From: a virus
Reading direction: 5' to 3' (one strand)
Length of the DNA stretch: 64,000 nt
IMG/VR virus record: IMGVR_UViG_3300009151_000047
Coordinates: 1-64,000 of that record
The notes beneath the pieces were generated by a model. That model was not told where the DNA came from and ran no database searches. It saw only the letters and a list, made by a program, of their open reading frames with translations. Numbering within the stretch: position 1 is the first letter of the stretch; every line of letters starts with the position of its first letter. Positions 42,459 through 51,396 of the stretch are shown piece after piece. A program made the position numbers and the translations under genes.

Positions 42459-43812
42459 CGAGGACTATACAAGAAAAGTATTACCATTTATATTCCATGA
42501 CTATTTCTCAGATAACAATGAAAAGAATGTATTCAAAGAAATACATGATTATGTAAACAAGTATAAGAATCTTCCTACCTATGAAGCACTAGTAATTAAC
42601 TTTACTGAAAAGAAAACACTTACCGAAGAACAAGTTAAATCTGCACTAGAACTTCTTAATGATATTCAACAATCAAAAGAAGAAGTAACACCTACAGATT
42701 GGTTGATTGAACAAACTGAAAAGTTTTGCCAAGATAAAGCAATCTATAATGCAATCATGGAATCAGTCCAGATTCTAGATAACAAATCTAAAACATTAAG
42801 TAAAGGACAAATACCTGAGTTATTATCCAATGCACTAGGTGTATCGTTTGATTCACATGTCGGTCATGATTATATCAATGATGCCGATTCACGATTTGAT
42901 TTCTATCATCGGAAAGAACAAAAGATTAAGTTTGATCTTGAATACTTTAATAAGATTACTAAAGGTGGTTTGCCACAAAAGACATTGAACATTGCACTTG
43001 CTGGTACTGGTGTAGGTAAATCTTTGTTTATGTGTCATATGTCCTCTGCATGTATATCTCAAGGTAATAATGTTTTGTATATCACTATGGAAATGGCAGA
43101 AGAAAAGATTGCAGAACGAATTGATGCTAATCTATTGAATGTAACGATGGATGAATTGCATGTAATCTCTAAAGATGATTATGAAAGAAAGTTTTCTGTA
43201 TTGAGAAACAAGACTCAAGGCAAATTAATCATTAAAGAATATCCAACTGCATCTGCACATGCTGGACACTTTAGGTCTTTATTGAATGAGTTGAGATTGA
43301 AGAAGAGTTTCTTTCCAGATATTATCTTTATTGATTATTTGAATATCTGTTGTTCATCAAGAATGAAGATGGGTTCATCTGTTAATTCTTATACGTATAT
43401 TAAAGCTATTGCAGAAGAGTTAAGAGGACTTGCAGTAGAGTTTAATGTGCCTATTGTATCTGCAACACAAACAACAAGAAGTGGTTTTAGTAATAGTGAT
43501 GTAGATTTGACTGATACAAGTGAGAGTTTTGGTTTACCTGCAACTGCAGACTTTATGTTTGCATTGATATCAACTGAAGAATTAGAACAGTTGAATCAGA
43601 TTATGGTAAAACAATTGAAGAATCGATATGGTGACCCTGGTACTAATAAGAAGTTTGTTGTTGGTGTAGATAAAGCAAAGATGAGACTATATGATGTTGA
43701 ATCTAATGCACAACAACTATCTGATTCTGGTCAAGATGATCCACCAATTAATAAGTTTGATTCTAATTCAAGACACAATTTCAAACAGAGGTTTGGTGGT
43801 CTTAAAGTATGA
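42415..43812 (+). CDS. 41: Replicative helicase gp41-like (DnaB type)
   Basis: 465 residues, against 475 in T4. An N-terminal helical domain (NRLEQTILKNLVYNEDYTRK) is followed by the RecA-like motor with Walker A LAGTGVGKSLF (K202), ITMEMAEEKIAERI, Walker B DIIFIDYLN and SATQTTR. It unwinds DNA at the fork and organises priming. It overlaps both neighbours, and the primase gp61 is not next to it. Confidence 0.95.
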   Translation: MNRLEQTILKNLVYNEDYTRKVLPFIFHDYFSDNNEKNVFKEIHDYVNKYKNLPTYEALVINFTEKKTLTEEQVKSALELLNDIQQSKEEVTPTDWLIEQTEKFCQDKAIYNAIMESVQILDNKSKTLSKGQIPELLSNALGVSFDSHVGHDYINDADSRFDFYHRKEQKIKFDLEYFNKITKGGLPQKTLNIALAGTGVGKSLFMCHMSSACISQGNNVLYITMEMAEEKIAERIDANLLNVTMDELHVISKDDYERKFSVLRNKTQGKLIIKEYPTASAHAGHFRSLLNELRLKKSFFPDIIFIDYLNICCSSRMKMGSSVNSYTYIKAIAEELRGLAVEFNVPIVSATQTTRSGFSNSDVDLTDTSESFGLPATADFMFALISTEELEQLNQIMVKQLKNRYGDPGTNKKFVVGVDKAKMRLYDVESNAQQLSDSGQDDPPINKFDSNSRHNFKQRFGGLKV

Positions 43813-44924
43813 TATTAAATCATGAACAAGCATTACACGTTGCTAAAGTATATGAAGATTACTTTGGCAATTTTAATCGCATTGACGAATACATGCGAGA
43901 TCAAAAATTAAATTCTTTGATGGAACTACCTACTAGTTTACCTGGATGTGGACTTGAAGAAGATTTGTTTTCTGATTTTAGTATGTTACCAGAAGATATG
44001 GAATTTCAGATAGTTGAATTGCCTGGTTCAACTTGGCAACAATATCTCAATATCATATCATCCCATATTAATAATGAGAGTCCTGGTAGAAATGTTAAAT
44101 TAGCAGTTAAAGAAAAAAATTCTGGTAAATGGGTAGGATTTATAAGACTTGGCTCACCTACTATAATGATGAAACCTCGTAATAATTTATTGGAATGTGT
44201 AATCACTAATGAAACAGAAACCACTAAATCATTTAATAAAGCATGTGCAATGGGATTTGTCATTGTTCCTGCTCAACCATTTGGATATAATTATCTAGGT
44301 GGTAAACTTTTAGCAGCAATTTGCTGTTCACATGAGATTCGTGATATAATGGACAAGAAATATGGAATGAATACTTGTCTATTTGAAACTACGAGTTTAT
44401 ATGGAACAACGAAATCAGTTTCACAATATGATGGAATGAAACCTTATCTTAGATTTGGTGGTATAACTGAGTCTGATTTTTTACCAATGATGCATGGTAA
44501 ACCATATGAAGATTTAAGAGACTATCTAGAAAATATAAATGGTGGTCCTTTTGTTCCAGAAGATGCATCCAATAGAAAATTGAGAATTAGTTCTGCCATA
44601 GTTTCAATCACTAAATCATCATTGAAGAGTCATAAAGATTCTTATAACATGTTTATGACAATCATTGATAAAGCAAAGTTATTAACTGAGAAGAAGCGAT
44701 ATTATTACTGTAATTATGGTATTAAGAATTACAAAGATATGGTCTTAGGTAAGACTGATAAGTATGAATATGATGAGAATTATGAGAAACATCACATGAA
44801 GAACATAGTAGAATGGTGGAAAAAGAAAGCAACTAATCGTTTCAACACTCTAAAACAAGAGTCTAGAATACGAACTGAGATTGAAGTGTGGACAAGCAAG
44901 AAAGATATTGACATTATAAGGTAA
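43809..44924 (+). CDS. DruA-like protein (DUF4338 type)
   Basis: 371 residues. The central region GKWVGFIRLGSP, NNLLECVITNE, MGFVIVPAQPFGYNYLGGKLLAAICCSHEIRD and YGMNTCLFETTSLYG follows the pattern of DUF4338, the family of DruA from the Druantia defence system. It starts in a four-base overlap with gp41. In a phage replication operon its role is not known; a domesticated nuclease-like or replication-linked function is possible. The family call is from motif memory and is moderate. Confidence 0.5.
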   Translation: MILNHEQALHVAKVYEDYFGNFNRIDEYMRDQKLNSLMELPTSLPGCGLEEDLFSDFSMLPEDMEFQIVELPGSTWQQYLNIISSHINNESPGRNVKLAVKEKNSGKWVGFIRLGSPTIMMKPRNNLLECVITNETETTKSFNKACAMGFVIVPAQPFGYNYLGGKLLAAICCSHEIRDIMDKKYGMNTCLFETTSLYGTTKSVSQYDGMKPYLRFGGITESDFLPMMHGKPYEDLRDYLENINGGPFVPEDASNRKLRISSAIVSITKSSLKSHKDSYNMFMTIIDKAKLLTEKKRYYYCNYGIKNYKDMVLGKTDKYEYDENYEKHHMKNIVEWWKKKATNRFNTLKQESRIRTEIEVWTSKKDIDIIR

Positions 44925-44936
44925 TAATGTTATTAT
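44908..44936 (+). promoter_or_regulatory. Possible sigma-70 promoter overlapping a late promoter
   Basis: TTGACA (44908-44913), 17-base spacer, TATTAT (44931-44936). Its -10 box overlaps the late element at 44934-44941. Confidence 0.5.
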
Positions 44937-44941
44937 AAATA
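44934..44941 (+). promoter_or_regulatory. T4-type late promoter before the 426-aa gene
   Basis: Exact TATAAATA ending 24 bases before the ATG at 44965; CTGGAG follows as ribosome binding site. Confidence 0.75.
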
Positions 44942-44964
44942 CTCTAAAACACTGGAGTATTTAA

Positions 44965-46245
44965 ATGTCATCTTTATCTCAATCCGAATTATACAAATAT
45001 GATTCTAGAAGAGAACTTTTTGTTTTCAAAATGACAAATGAGGAACTTTTTGAATTGAATGATGGTAGTAAAGTTGTGTTTGATATTGACAATCAGTTAA
45101 TTAAAAAAATTCAAGGTAAGAAAGATTTAAAAGGAACAATACTTATTGTTTCTAAAGGTAAAAAACTTGTTGCAACATACAAATTAACGGATTTAAAGAA
45201 AAACAAAGAATTTGGTGGTGGAGGTGGTTCTGGTGCTGGCGCTGATGTTACTAAATTAGGAGAATCTGCTCAAGCAGTGTATGCTCAAGCAAAATGGGCA
45301 GCGTCAAAAAGTTATAACAGAGATGACATTAAGAAAGCTTATTCTAAATCTGATACTGATGAATCACTTTCAAACATTGAAAATAAATTAACTGCAGATT
45401 GGAGAAGTTCTTCCATATTAGGTGCAGAAGAGTTGTATAAAGAATTTAAAGGAAAACAATATACTTTTCATCGAGGTTCTAATTGGGTAAATAAATTACA
45501 AGATCATTGGAAAAAATTAAATCAACAAGAAAAAATATTTTCAAATATAAACAAATGGAGTCCAGCTGATATCTATATGGTTTCTCCAAAAGGTGAGAGA
45601 ATAGATATCACTAAAGCAACAAATATGGTAGAATTAAATAATATAATGTTACAGAATATAAAATCAAAAGATATTATTGGTGTGTCTTTAAAATTAATGA
45701 AAGGTTCGGCTCATCTTTCATATTATAATGTGGGTAGTAAAAAGAAAGTTATAAAATTTGAAAGTTACACCACAGGCACTCAAAGTTTCTTTGGTGGAAA
45801 AGATGTATACATATATTTTACAGTAGATGGAAAAATACAATTTAGAACTTTTCCAGAAACATTTCAAGGTGAGATAAAAGGTAAAAATGCAAATCAAGGT
45901 AAATTATCATATGGACCAATTCAAGGTATATTGAGAAAAATGAAATTACCACAATTAATGGATATTAAAGTATTACGTTCTGGTTTAGAAAAAATAGATA
46001 TGAAAATATATGAAGAGTTTTACAACAATTATAAAAAATATTCTAGAGATAATAATCTTTCAATTAAAGATTTTATAAAACAATGTAATGAAAAAGGTGT
46101 CTCTTGGTGTTTCAGTAAATTTTTAGGTTGTCAATTAATTAATATAATTGTAACTAAAAAAGTTCAAGATGATTTTGTTACAGAATGTATTTCGTATGCA
46201 TCATCATCATCCGATTTATCTGGTCCTTTTGTAAAAGTAGAATAA
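44965..46245 (+). CDS. Candidate PD-(D/E)XK nuclease-like protein
   Basis: 426 residues. An N-terminal ~90 residues of beta type ends in a glycine linker (FGGGGGSGAGADVTKL). Near the middle, WSPADIYMV (D202) is followed after ~40 residues by IIGVSLKLMKG (S241, K243), the strand-D/strand-SxK arrangement of PD-(D/E)XK nucleases. It has a late promoter, with a possible early promoter overlapping it. The codon use looks more AT-rich than in the replisome genes. Late expression suggests a role in packaging or DNA processing, or a virion protein; all this is inference. Confidence 0.5.
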   Translation: MSSLSQSELYKYDSRRELFVFKMTNEELFELNDGSKVVFDIDNQLIKKIQGKKDLKGTILIVSKGKKLVATYKLTDLKKNKEFGGGGGSGAGADVTKLGESAQAVYAQAKWAASKSYNRDDIKKAYSKSDTDESLSNIENKLTADWRSSSILGAEELYKEFKGKQYTFHRGSNWVNKLQDHWKKLNQQEKIFSNINKWSPADIYMVSPKGERIDITKATNMVELNNIMLQNIKSKDIIGVSLKLMKGSAHLSYYNVGSKKKVIKFESYTTGTQSFFGGKDVYIYFTVDGKIQFRTFPETFQGEIKGKNANQGKLSYGPIQGILRKMKLPQLMDIKVLRSGLEKIDMKIYEEFYNNYKKYSRDNNLSIKDFIKQCNEKGVSWCFSKFLGCQLINIIVTKKVQDDFVTECISYASSSSDLSGPFVKVE

Positions 46246-46247
46246 AA

Positions 46248-47480
46248 ATGAAATTCATAGAATTTATAAACGAATCAAAAGAAGGTAAAAATGTTCACCT
46301 AGAACATTTAGAAGATGAAGTATTAAATAATGGTGTTGCTGGTTCTAAAGCAGCCATTAACTTTCTTCGTTCTCTTAAAGATATGCTTGCTAGTAGTTCA
46401 GAAAGTAAAGTGAATGTAACTACTAAATGGGATGGTGCACCCGCAATCATCTGTGGTGTCAATCCAGAAAACAATAAGTTCTTTGTTGGTACTAAAGGTG
46501 TATTCGCAAACAATCCTAAACTAAACTATACAAATGCAGATATAGATAAAAATCATCCGGGTGAAGGTCTCAATATAAAATTAAAGATTGCATTGAAATA
46601 CCTCAAGAAATTAAACATTGATGGTATTCTTCAAGGTGATATGATGTTTACCAAAGATGATATCAAAAAAGAAACTATCAATGGTGAAAAGTATATTACA
46701 TTTCAACCTAATACTTTAGTCTATGCAATACCTGAAGATTCTAAATTAGCAAAGACAGTTCTTGCATCACAGATGGGAATTGTATTTCATACTGCATATT
46801 CTGGTGGTGATACACTAGCAGATATGAAATCATCTTTCAATATTGATATTGGTAACTTAAAGGCATCTAAAGATGTTTGGTATCGTGATGCATCTTTCAT
46901 TGATGCTTCTGGTACTGCAACATTTACTAAACAAGAATCATTAGAATTAGCAGGACATATATCTGAAGCACAAAGAATACTCAGTCAAATTAATTCATTG
47001 ACATTGAATAGAATATCTACCAGTGAAACATTCTTAATGCAAATCAAAACATTTAATAATACTAAAGTTCGTGAAGGTCAAGAAATAAAAAACACAACAC
47101 AACATACTAGAGATTTAATTAAATGGGTAGAAGATAGACAGAATAAAGAAATTCTTGCCGCAAAGTTAGAAAAGACTAAAACAAGAAAGATTGCAGAGAA
47201 GAATGAGGTGCTTAGATTCTATCGTTCCAATATTGCACAATTAAAATTAATATTTGATTTACAGAACAAACTAGTTGATGCAAAGAATATGATTGTTCGT
47301 AAGTTAAGAGAGATTAAACAAGTTGCAGGTACATTTATTCGTACCGATGATGGATTCAAGATATCCAATCCTGAAGGTTTTGTTGCAGTAGATAAACTTA
47401 AAGGTGGTGCAGTTAAACTAATTGATAGATTAGAATTCTCACATGACAACTTTACTGCCGCAAAGAATTGGAGCAAATAG
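46248..47480 (+). CDS. Ligase-like covalent nucleotidyltransferase candidate with capsid-targeting-like start
   Basis: 410 residues from the ATG at 46248. Motif I of DNA/RNA ligases is seen as TTKWDGAPA (K60, D62, G63). Further matches are FVGTKGVFA, ILQGDMMF (G130, D131; motif III-like) and, near the C-terminus, EGFVAVDKLKGGAVKL (E376, K383, K385; motifs IV-V-like). It begins MKFIEFINESKEGK, like T4 internal head proteins, with I-N-E as a gp21-type site. Similar genes are conserved in marine T4-like phages and usually annotated as unknown. It lacks an obvious OB-fold tail. Confidence 0.6.
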   Translation: MKFIEFINESKEGKNVHLEHLEDEVLNNGVAGSKAAINFLRSLKDMLASSSESKVNVTTKWDGAPAIICGVNPENNKFFVGTKGVFANNPKLNYTNADIDKNHPGEGLNIKLKIALKYLKKLNIDGILQGDMMFTKDDIKKETINGEKYITFQPNTLVYAIPEDSKLAKTVLASQMGIVFHTAYSGGDTLADMKSSFNIDIGNLKASKDVWYRDASFIDASGTATFTKQESLELAGHISEAQRILSQINSLTLNRISTSETFLMQIKTFNNTKVREGQEIKNTTQHTRDLIKWVEDRQNKEILAAKLEKTKTRKIAEKNEVLRFYRSNIAQLKLIFDLQNKLVDAKNMIVRKLREIKQVAGTFIRTDDGFKISNPEGFVAVDKLKGGAVKLIDRLEFSHDNFTAAKNWSK

Positions 47481-47599
47481 TGTTATCCTTTAAAGAATAT
47501 ATAAAAGAGAAGCAAGAGTTTAAATCAAAAGCAGGTGCGGGTGAAGATGGGTCAGATGAGTTGAAAAAGAATTACCAGAAAGATACACCAGGACAGTAA
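47480..47599 (+). CDS. Short protein with FKEYIKE start (39 aa)
   Basis: A 39-residue frame starting with GTG in the stop codon of the previous gene. It begins MLSFKEYIKEKQEF and is otherwise polar and charged. The start resembles the capsid-targeting-like start of neighbouring proteins. Short size makes it tentative. Confidence 0.45.
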   Translation: MLSFKEYIKEKQEFKSKAGAGEDGSDELKKNYQKDTPGQ

Positions 47600-47627
47600 T
47601 ATTACATAATTTTTGAGGGAGTTTATA

Positions 47628-48467
47628 ATGAAAGATTTGATTATAGGATGCAGTACCAATTACACATGGGACACAATTAAATATTGGGTTCTTTCAATTA
47701 GACGATCAGGATTTGAAGGTGATATTGCCCTTATCTTAATGAATTGTGATTCAAAAACCGCATATCAAGTTGCAAGTTGTGGTGTAAACATCATAGGATT
47801 CAATCAAGATAAAGATGGTAATCTAGTTTACCAATCAAAATTACCTGTTCATGTAGAACGATTCCTACACATCTACGAACATCTATCTACACATGAATAT
47901 CGGTATGTAATTACTACCGATGTTAAAGATGTTATATTTCAAACCAATCCATCAAAGTTCTTAGAAGAACAATTAGGTCAACGCCAACATCTATTGTTTG
48001 CATCTGAAAGTATTTTATATAAAGATGAACCTTGGGGCGATAACAATCTACTAGAAACTTATGGTCCATATATCCATGAGAAGTTTAGAGATAATGAAAT
48101 CTATAATGTAGGTGTATTGGGTGGTAGACATGAAGCAATGAAATCACTTGCAATCAATATCTTTACTGCCGCAATCAATAGACCTATTCCTATTTGTGAC
48201 CAATCAACATTCAATTTTATGATATCACAATTACCATACAAAGATAATTCATATAGTCGTTATATGAAATCTGAAGATGGATGGGCATGTCAATTAGGTA
48301 CTACTGCAGACCCATCAAAGATTGATGAATTTAGACCTAAACTATTAGAACCAAGTCCTAAGTTTGAGAACGGTAAAGTTTTAACTAGCACAGGTAAAGA
48401 ATTCTGTATTGTTCATCAATATGATAGAACAGAATGGCGTAGAGAAATAGAGGCACAGTATGAGTAA
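47628..48467 (+). CDS. Glycosyltransferase-like protein (GT-A type)
   Basis: 279 residues from the ATG at 47628, which follows GAGGGAG; a TTG further up is in frame but unlikely. The start DLIIGCSTNYTWDTIKYWVLSIRRS and YVITTDVKDVIFQTNP (DVKD as metal-binding acidic motif) indicate a GT-A fold glycosyltransferase. It opens an eight-gene block whose members overlap by 4-11 bases. Confidence 0.7.
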   Translation: MKDLIIGCSTNYTWDTIKYWVLSIRRSGFEGDIALILMNCDSKTAYQVASCGVNIIGFNQDKDGNLVYQSKLPVHVERFLHIYEHLSTHEYRYVITTDVKDVIFQTNPSKFLEEQLGQRQHLLFASESILYKDEPWGDNNLLETYGPYIHEKFRDNEIYNVGVLGGRHEAMKSLAINIFTAAINRPIPICDQSTFNFMISQLPYKDNSYSRYMKSEDGWACQLGTTADPSKIDEFRPKLLEPSPKFENGKVLTSTGKEFCIVHQYDRTEWRREIEAQYE

Positions 48468-49416
48468 GATTTTATATGTTGTTCATAGATATGCACCATA
48501 TCCTGGTGGTTCTGAAAACTATGTTCGTGATATGGCAGATGAAACATTAAGTCGTGGACATGAAGTTGCAGTATTTGCAGGTGAACATCAAGGTAATTTA
48601 AATGGTGTTCGTGTATCTAATGAAGCATCTATACTATTAGAAAAGTGGGACTTAATTGTTGTTCATGGTGGTGATGTTGGATTACAAGATTTTGTATTGA
48701 ATAATTGTAATAAGATACCATCACCAATTGTGTTTATGCTTATTGTTCCATCTGAAAGTAATGTATATCAAAGAGCAATTCAAAATGTTAAGTATCTTGG
48801 TTGTTCAACACAAGAAGATTGGGAGTATGTTAAACGTAAATCTGTAATGAGAAAATCAGTTCAGATTAGACATGGCATAGATGATAAAGTATCAGTAGGA
48901 CAAAAAGGTTTTCGTGAGAAGTATGAAATCACTACTAAGTATATGTTTCTGTCATGTGGTGGATACTGGCCCAACAAAGCAATGAATGAGTTAGTAGAAG
49001 CATTTGGTAAAGTAGATAGAAAAGATGTAACATTAGTATTAACAGGTTATGATAATAGACATCAAATCAAACCTAATGATACTGATAATGTTAAGGCATT
49101 AATGATTGAAGATAGAAATGAAGTATTATCTGCACTCAGTGAAGCCGATCTATATATTATGCACTCACACAAAGAAGGGTTTGGTCTTGTGTTATTGGAA
49201 TCTATGTTGAATAGAACACCATGGGCATCAAGAGAGATTGCTGGTGCAAAGGTATTAAAAGAATTTGGATTTACTTATACCAATGATGATGAGTTGGTAG
49301 AGTATATGCAGAAGTTTAAAGGTGTCAGAAAGAAACAGATAGATGATGCACACGAGTTTGTAACGCTAAACCATTTAATTAAAAACACCGTTGACGATAT
49401 AATGAGGCTTGTATGA
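48460..49416 (+). CDS. Family 4-type glycosyltransferase (GT-B)
   Basis: 318 residues. The N-terminal domain has HRYAPYPGGSENYVRDMADE; the C-terminal domain has the nucleotide-sugar binding segment HSHKEGFGLVLLESMLNRTP (E-x7-E motif). These are hallmarks of GT4 retaining transferases. It overlaps its neighbours by eight and four bases. Donor and acceptor are unknown. Confidence 0.85.
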   Translation: MSKILYVVHRYAPYPGGSENYVRDMADETLSRGHEVAVFAGEHQGNLNGVRVSNEASILLEKWDLIVVHGGDVGLQDFVLNNCNKIPSPIVFMLIVPSESNVYQRAIQNVKYLGCSTQEDWEYVKRKSVMRKSVQIRHGIDDKVSVGQKGFREKYEITTKYMFLSCGGYWPNKAMNELVEAFGKVDRKDVTLVLTGYDNRHQIKPNDTDNVKALMIEDRNEVLSALSEADLYIMHSHKEGFGLVLLESMLNRTPWASREIAGAKVLKEFGFTYTNDDELVEYMQKFKGVRKKQIDDAHEFVTLNHLIKNTVDDIMRLV

Positions 49417-50036
49417 ATTTTACATTTGGAATAACAACTACCTATAAAAATATGGATCAGTTGAATGAAGTTTTTCAATCTATTGAAGCACTAAACATAC
49501 CTAACTATGAAATTTTATGTATTGGACCAACCAAACATGAAGATACTGATACTGTAAAATACATTTACTTTGATGAATCTGAAAAAGAAGGTTGGATCAC
49601 ACGAAAGAAAAATACATTAGTTCAATCTGCAAAGTATGAGAATGTAGTATTGATGCATGATTATTATGTATTTGATAAAGATTGGTATACAAACTTTCTT
49701 GAGTTTGGTGATGATTGGGATGTTGCATCGTGCCAACAGTTATTGATTAATGGTAAAAGACATTTCACTGATTGGGTTATCTGGGATTCACCATTCTTTC
49801 CACAGTATGCATCATTACCATATGATGATTGGTCACAGACATTATGCATGTATCAATCTGGTGGGTTTATGATTGTTAAGAAAGAGTTAGCAACTAAAAT
49901 ACCTTTCAATGAAGAATTAGTTCATCATCAAGCAGAAGATGTAGAATGGTCATTACGCATGAGAACACAATGCAAATGGGTATGTAATGGCAAGAGTATT
50001 GTTCGTCACAACAAGGTACATCGTGATGCACAATAA
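49413..50036 (+). CDS. Family 2-like glycosyltransferase
   Basis: 207 residues. FTFGITTTYKNMDQLNEVFQSIE is a GT2-type start; VVLMHDYYVFDKDWY provides an acidic metal-site region and HHQAEDVEWSLRMRTQ the acceptor-base (ED) region. It is small for the family, essentially the catalytic core. It overlaps both neighbours. Confidence 0.75.
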   Translation: MNFTFGITTTYKNMDQLNEVFQSIEALNIPNYEILCIGPTKHEDTDTVKYIYFDESEKEGWITRKKNTLVQSAKYENVVLMHDYYVFDKDWYTNFLEFGDDWDVASCQQLLINGKRHFTDWVIWDSPFFPQYASLPYDDWSQTLCMYQSGGFMIVKKELATKIPFNEELVHHQAEDVEWSLRMRTQCKWVCNGKSIVRHNKVHRDAQ

Positions 50037-51396
50037 GTTAATTATTTTTGATCTTGATGGTGTATTGATTGATAGTCGTGAATTACACTATGAAGCACTG
50101 AATGTTGCATTAAGTCAATTTGGTGAACAATACGTAATCAGTCGTGAAGAACACTTAAGTAAGTATGATGGATTAAATACTACAAAGAAACTTAAGATGT
50201 TGACAGATGATAAAGGTTTGAGTCCAAGTCATTATACTAAAGTATGGTCCGATAAACAAGAGATTACTTTTACACTTATCAAACAGTTTCCAAAGAATCA
50301 ATTTCTAATTGATACATTTCAGTTACTTAAGTTACAAGGTATTAAGATTGCAGTTGCTAGTAATTCAATTCGTGAAACTGTAAAGATTGCATTACTAAGT
50401 ATTGGTGTGTTAGAGTTTGTTGATTACTATATCAGTAATGAAGATGTAAAGAGAACAAAACCATTTCCCGAAATGTATTGGAAATGTATGACTGAGTTAG
50501 ATGTATTGCCTAAGAATACAGTAATCATTGAAGATAGTCATATTGGTCGTGAAGGTGCATTGAATTCTGGTGCTCATCTAGTACCCGTAAAAGATACAAC
50601 AGATTTGACCAAAGAAAAGATTGATGAAGCAAAAGATATACTTGATGGCGTGACGAGAAAAAAGATACCATGGAGAGATAATAAGATGAATGTATTAATA
50701 CCAATGGCAGGTGCTGGTAGTAGATTTGCTCAAGCAGGATACACATTTCCTAAACCATTAATTGAAGTTAATGGCAAACCAATGATTCAAGTTGTTGTTG
50801 AAAACTTAAATGTTGATGCACACTTTATCTTCTTGGTACAAAAAGATCACTACGAGAAATACAATCTAAAGCAGTTATTGAATCTAATTGCACCAGGTTG
50901 TGATATTGTTCAAGTAGATGGTATTACAGAAGGTGCGGCTTGCACTACATTACTTGCAAAAGAATTTATTGATAATGATCAACCATTATTGATGGCAAAC
51001 TCAGATCAGTTTGCAGAATGGAATTCAAATGAATGTCTCTATGCATTTACTGCAGATACAGTAGATGGTGGTATTGTTACATTTGAAGCAACACATCCTA
51101 AGTGGTCATTTGCTAAGTTAGGTGATGATGGGTTTGTATCTGAAGTTGCAGAGAAGAATCCTATTTCAAATATTGCTACTGTAGGTATCTATTACTGGAA
51201 GAAAGGTTCTGATTATGTTAAGTATACAGAACAGATGATTGAGAAGAATATCAGAACAAACAATGAGTTTTATGTTTGTCCAGTATTCAATGAAGCAATT
51301 GGTGATGGTAAAAAGATTCGTGTAAAGAACATTGACAAGATGTGGGGATTAGGTACACCTGAAGATTTGAATTACTTTTTAGAGAATTACAAGTGA
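50026..51396 (+). CDS. HAD phosphatase fused to sugar nucleotidylyltransferase
   Basis: 456 residues from the ATG at 50026. Residues 1-210: HAD hydrolase of the phosphoglucomutase/phosphatase subgroup with LIIFDLDGVLIDS (D9, D11), AVASNS, and VIIEDSHIG. Residues ~220-456: sugar-phosphate nucleotidylyltransferase with VLIPMAGAGSRFAQAGY (GxGxRF) and TFPKPLIEVNGKPMI. A single protein could dephosphorylate or isomerise and activate a sugar. It supplies an activated sugar to the surrounding transferases, by inference. Confidence 0.87.
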   Translation: MHNKLIIFDLDGVLIDSRELHYEALNVALSQFGEQYVISREEHLSKYDGLNTTKKLKMLTDDKGLSPSHYTKVWSDKQEITFTLIKQFPKNQFLIDTFQLLKLQGIKIAVASNSIRETVKIALLSIGVLEFVDYYISNEDVKRTKPFPEMYWKCMTELDVLPKNTVIIEDSHIGREGALNSGAHLVPVKDTTDLTKEKIDEAKDILDGVTRKKIPWRDNKMNVLIPMAGAGSRFAQAGYTFPKPLIEVNGKPMIQVVVENLNVDAHFIFLVQKDHYEKYNLKQLLNLIAPGCDIVQVDGITEGAACTTLLAKEFIDNDQPLLMANSDQFAEWNSNECLYAFTADTVDGGIVTFEATHPKWSFAKLGDDGFVSEVAEKNPISNIATVGIYYWKKGSDYVKYTEQMIEKNIRTNNEFYVCPVFNEAIGDGKKIRVKNIDKMWGLGTPEDLNYFLENYK

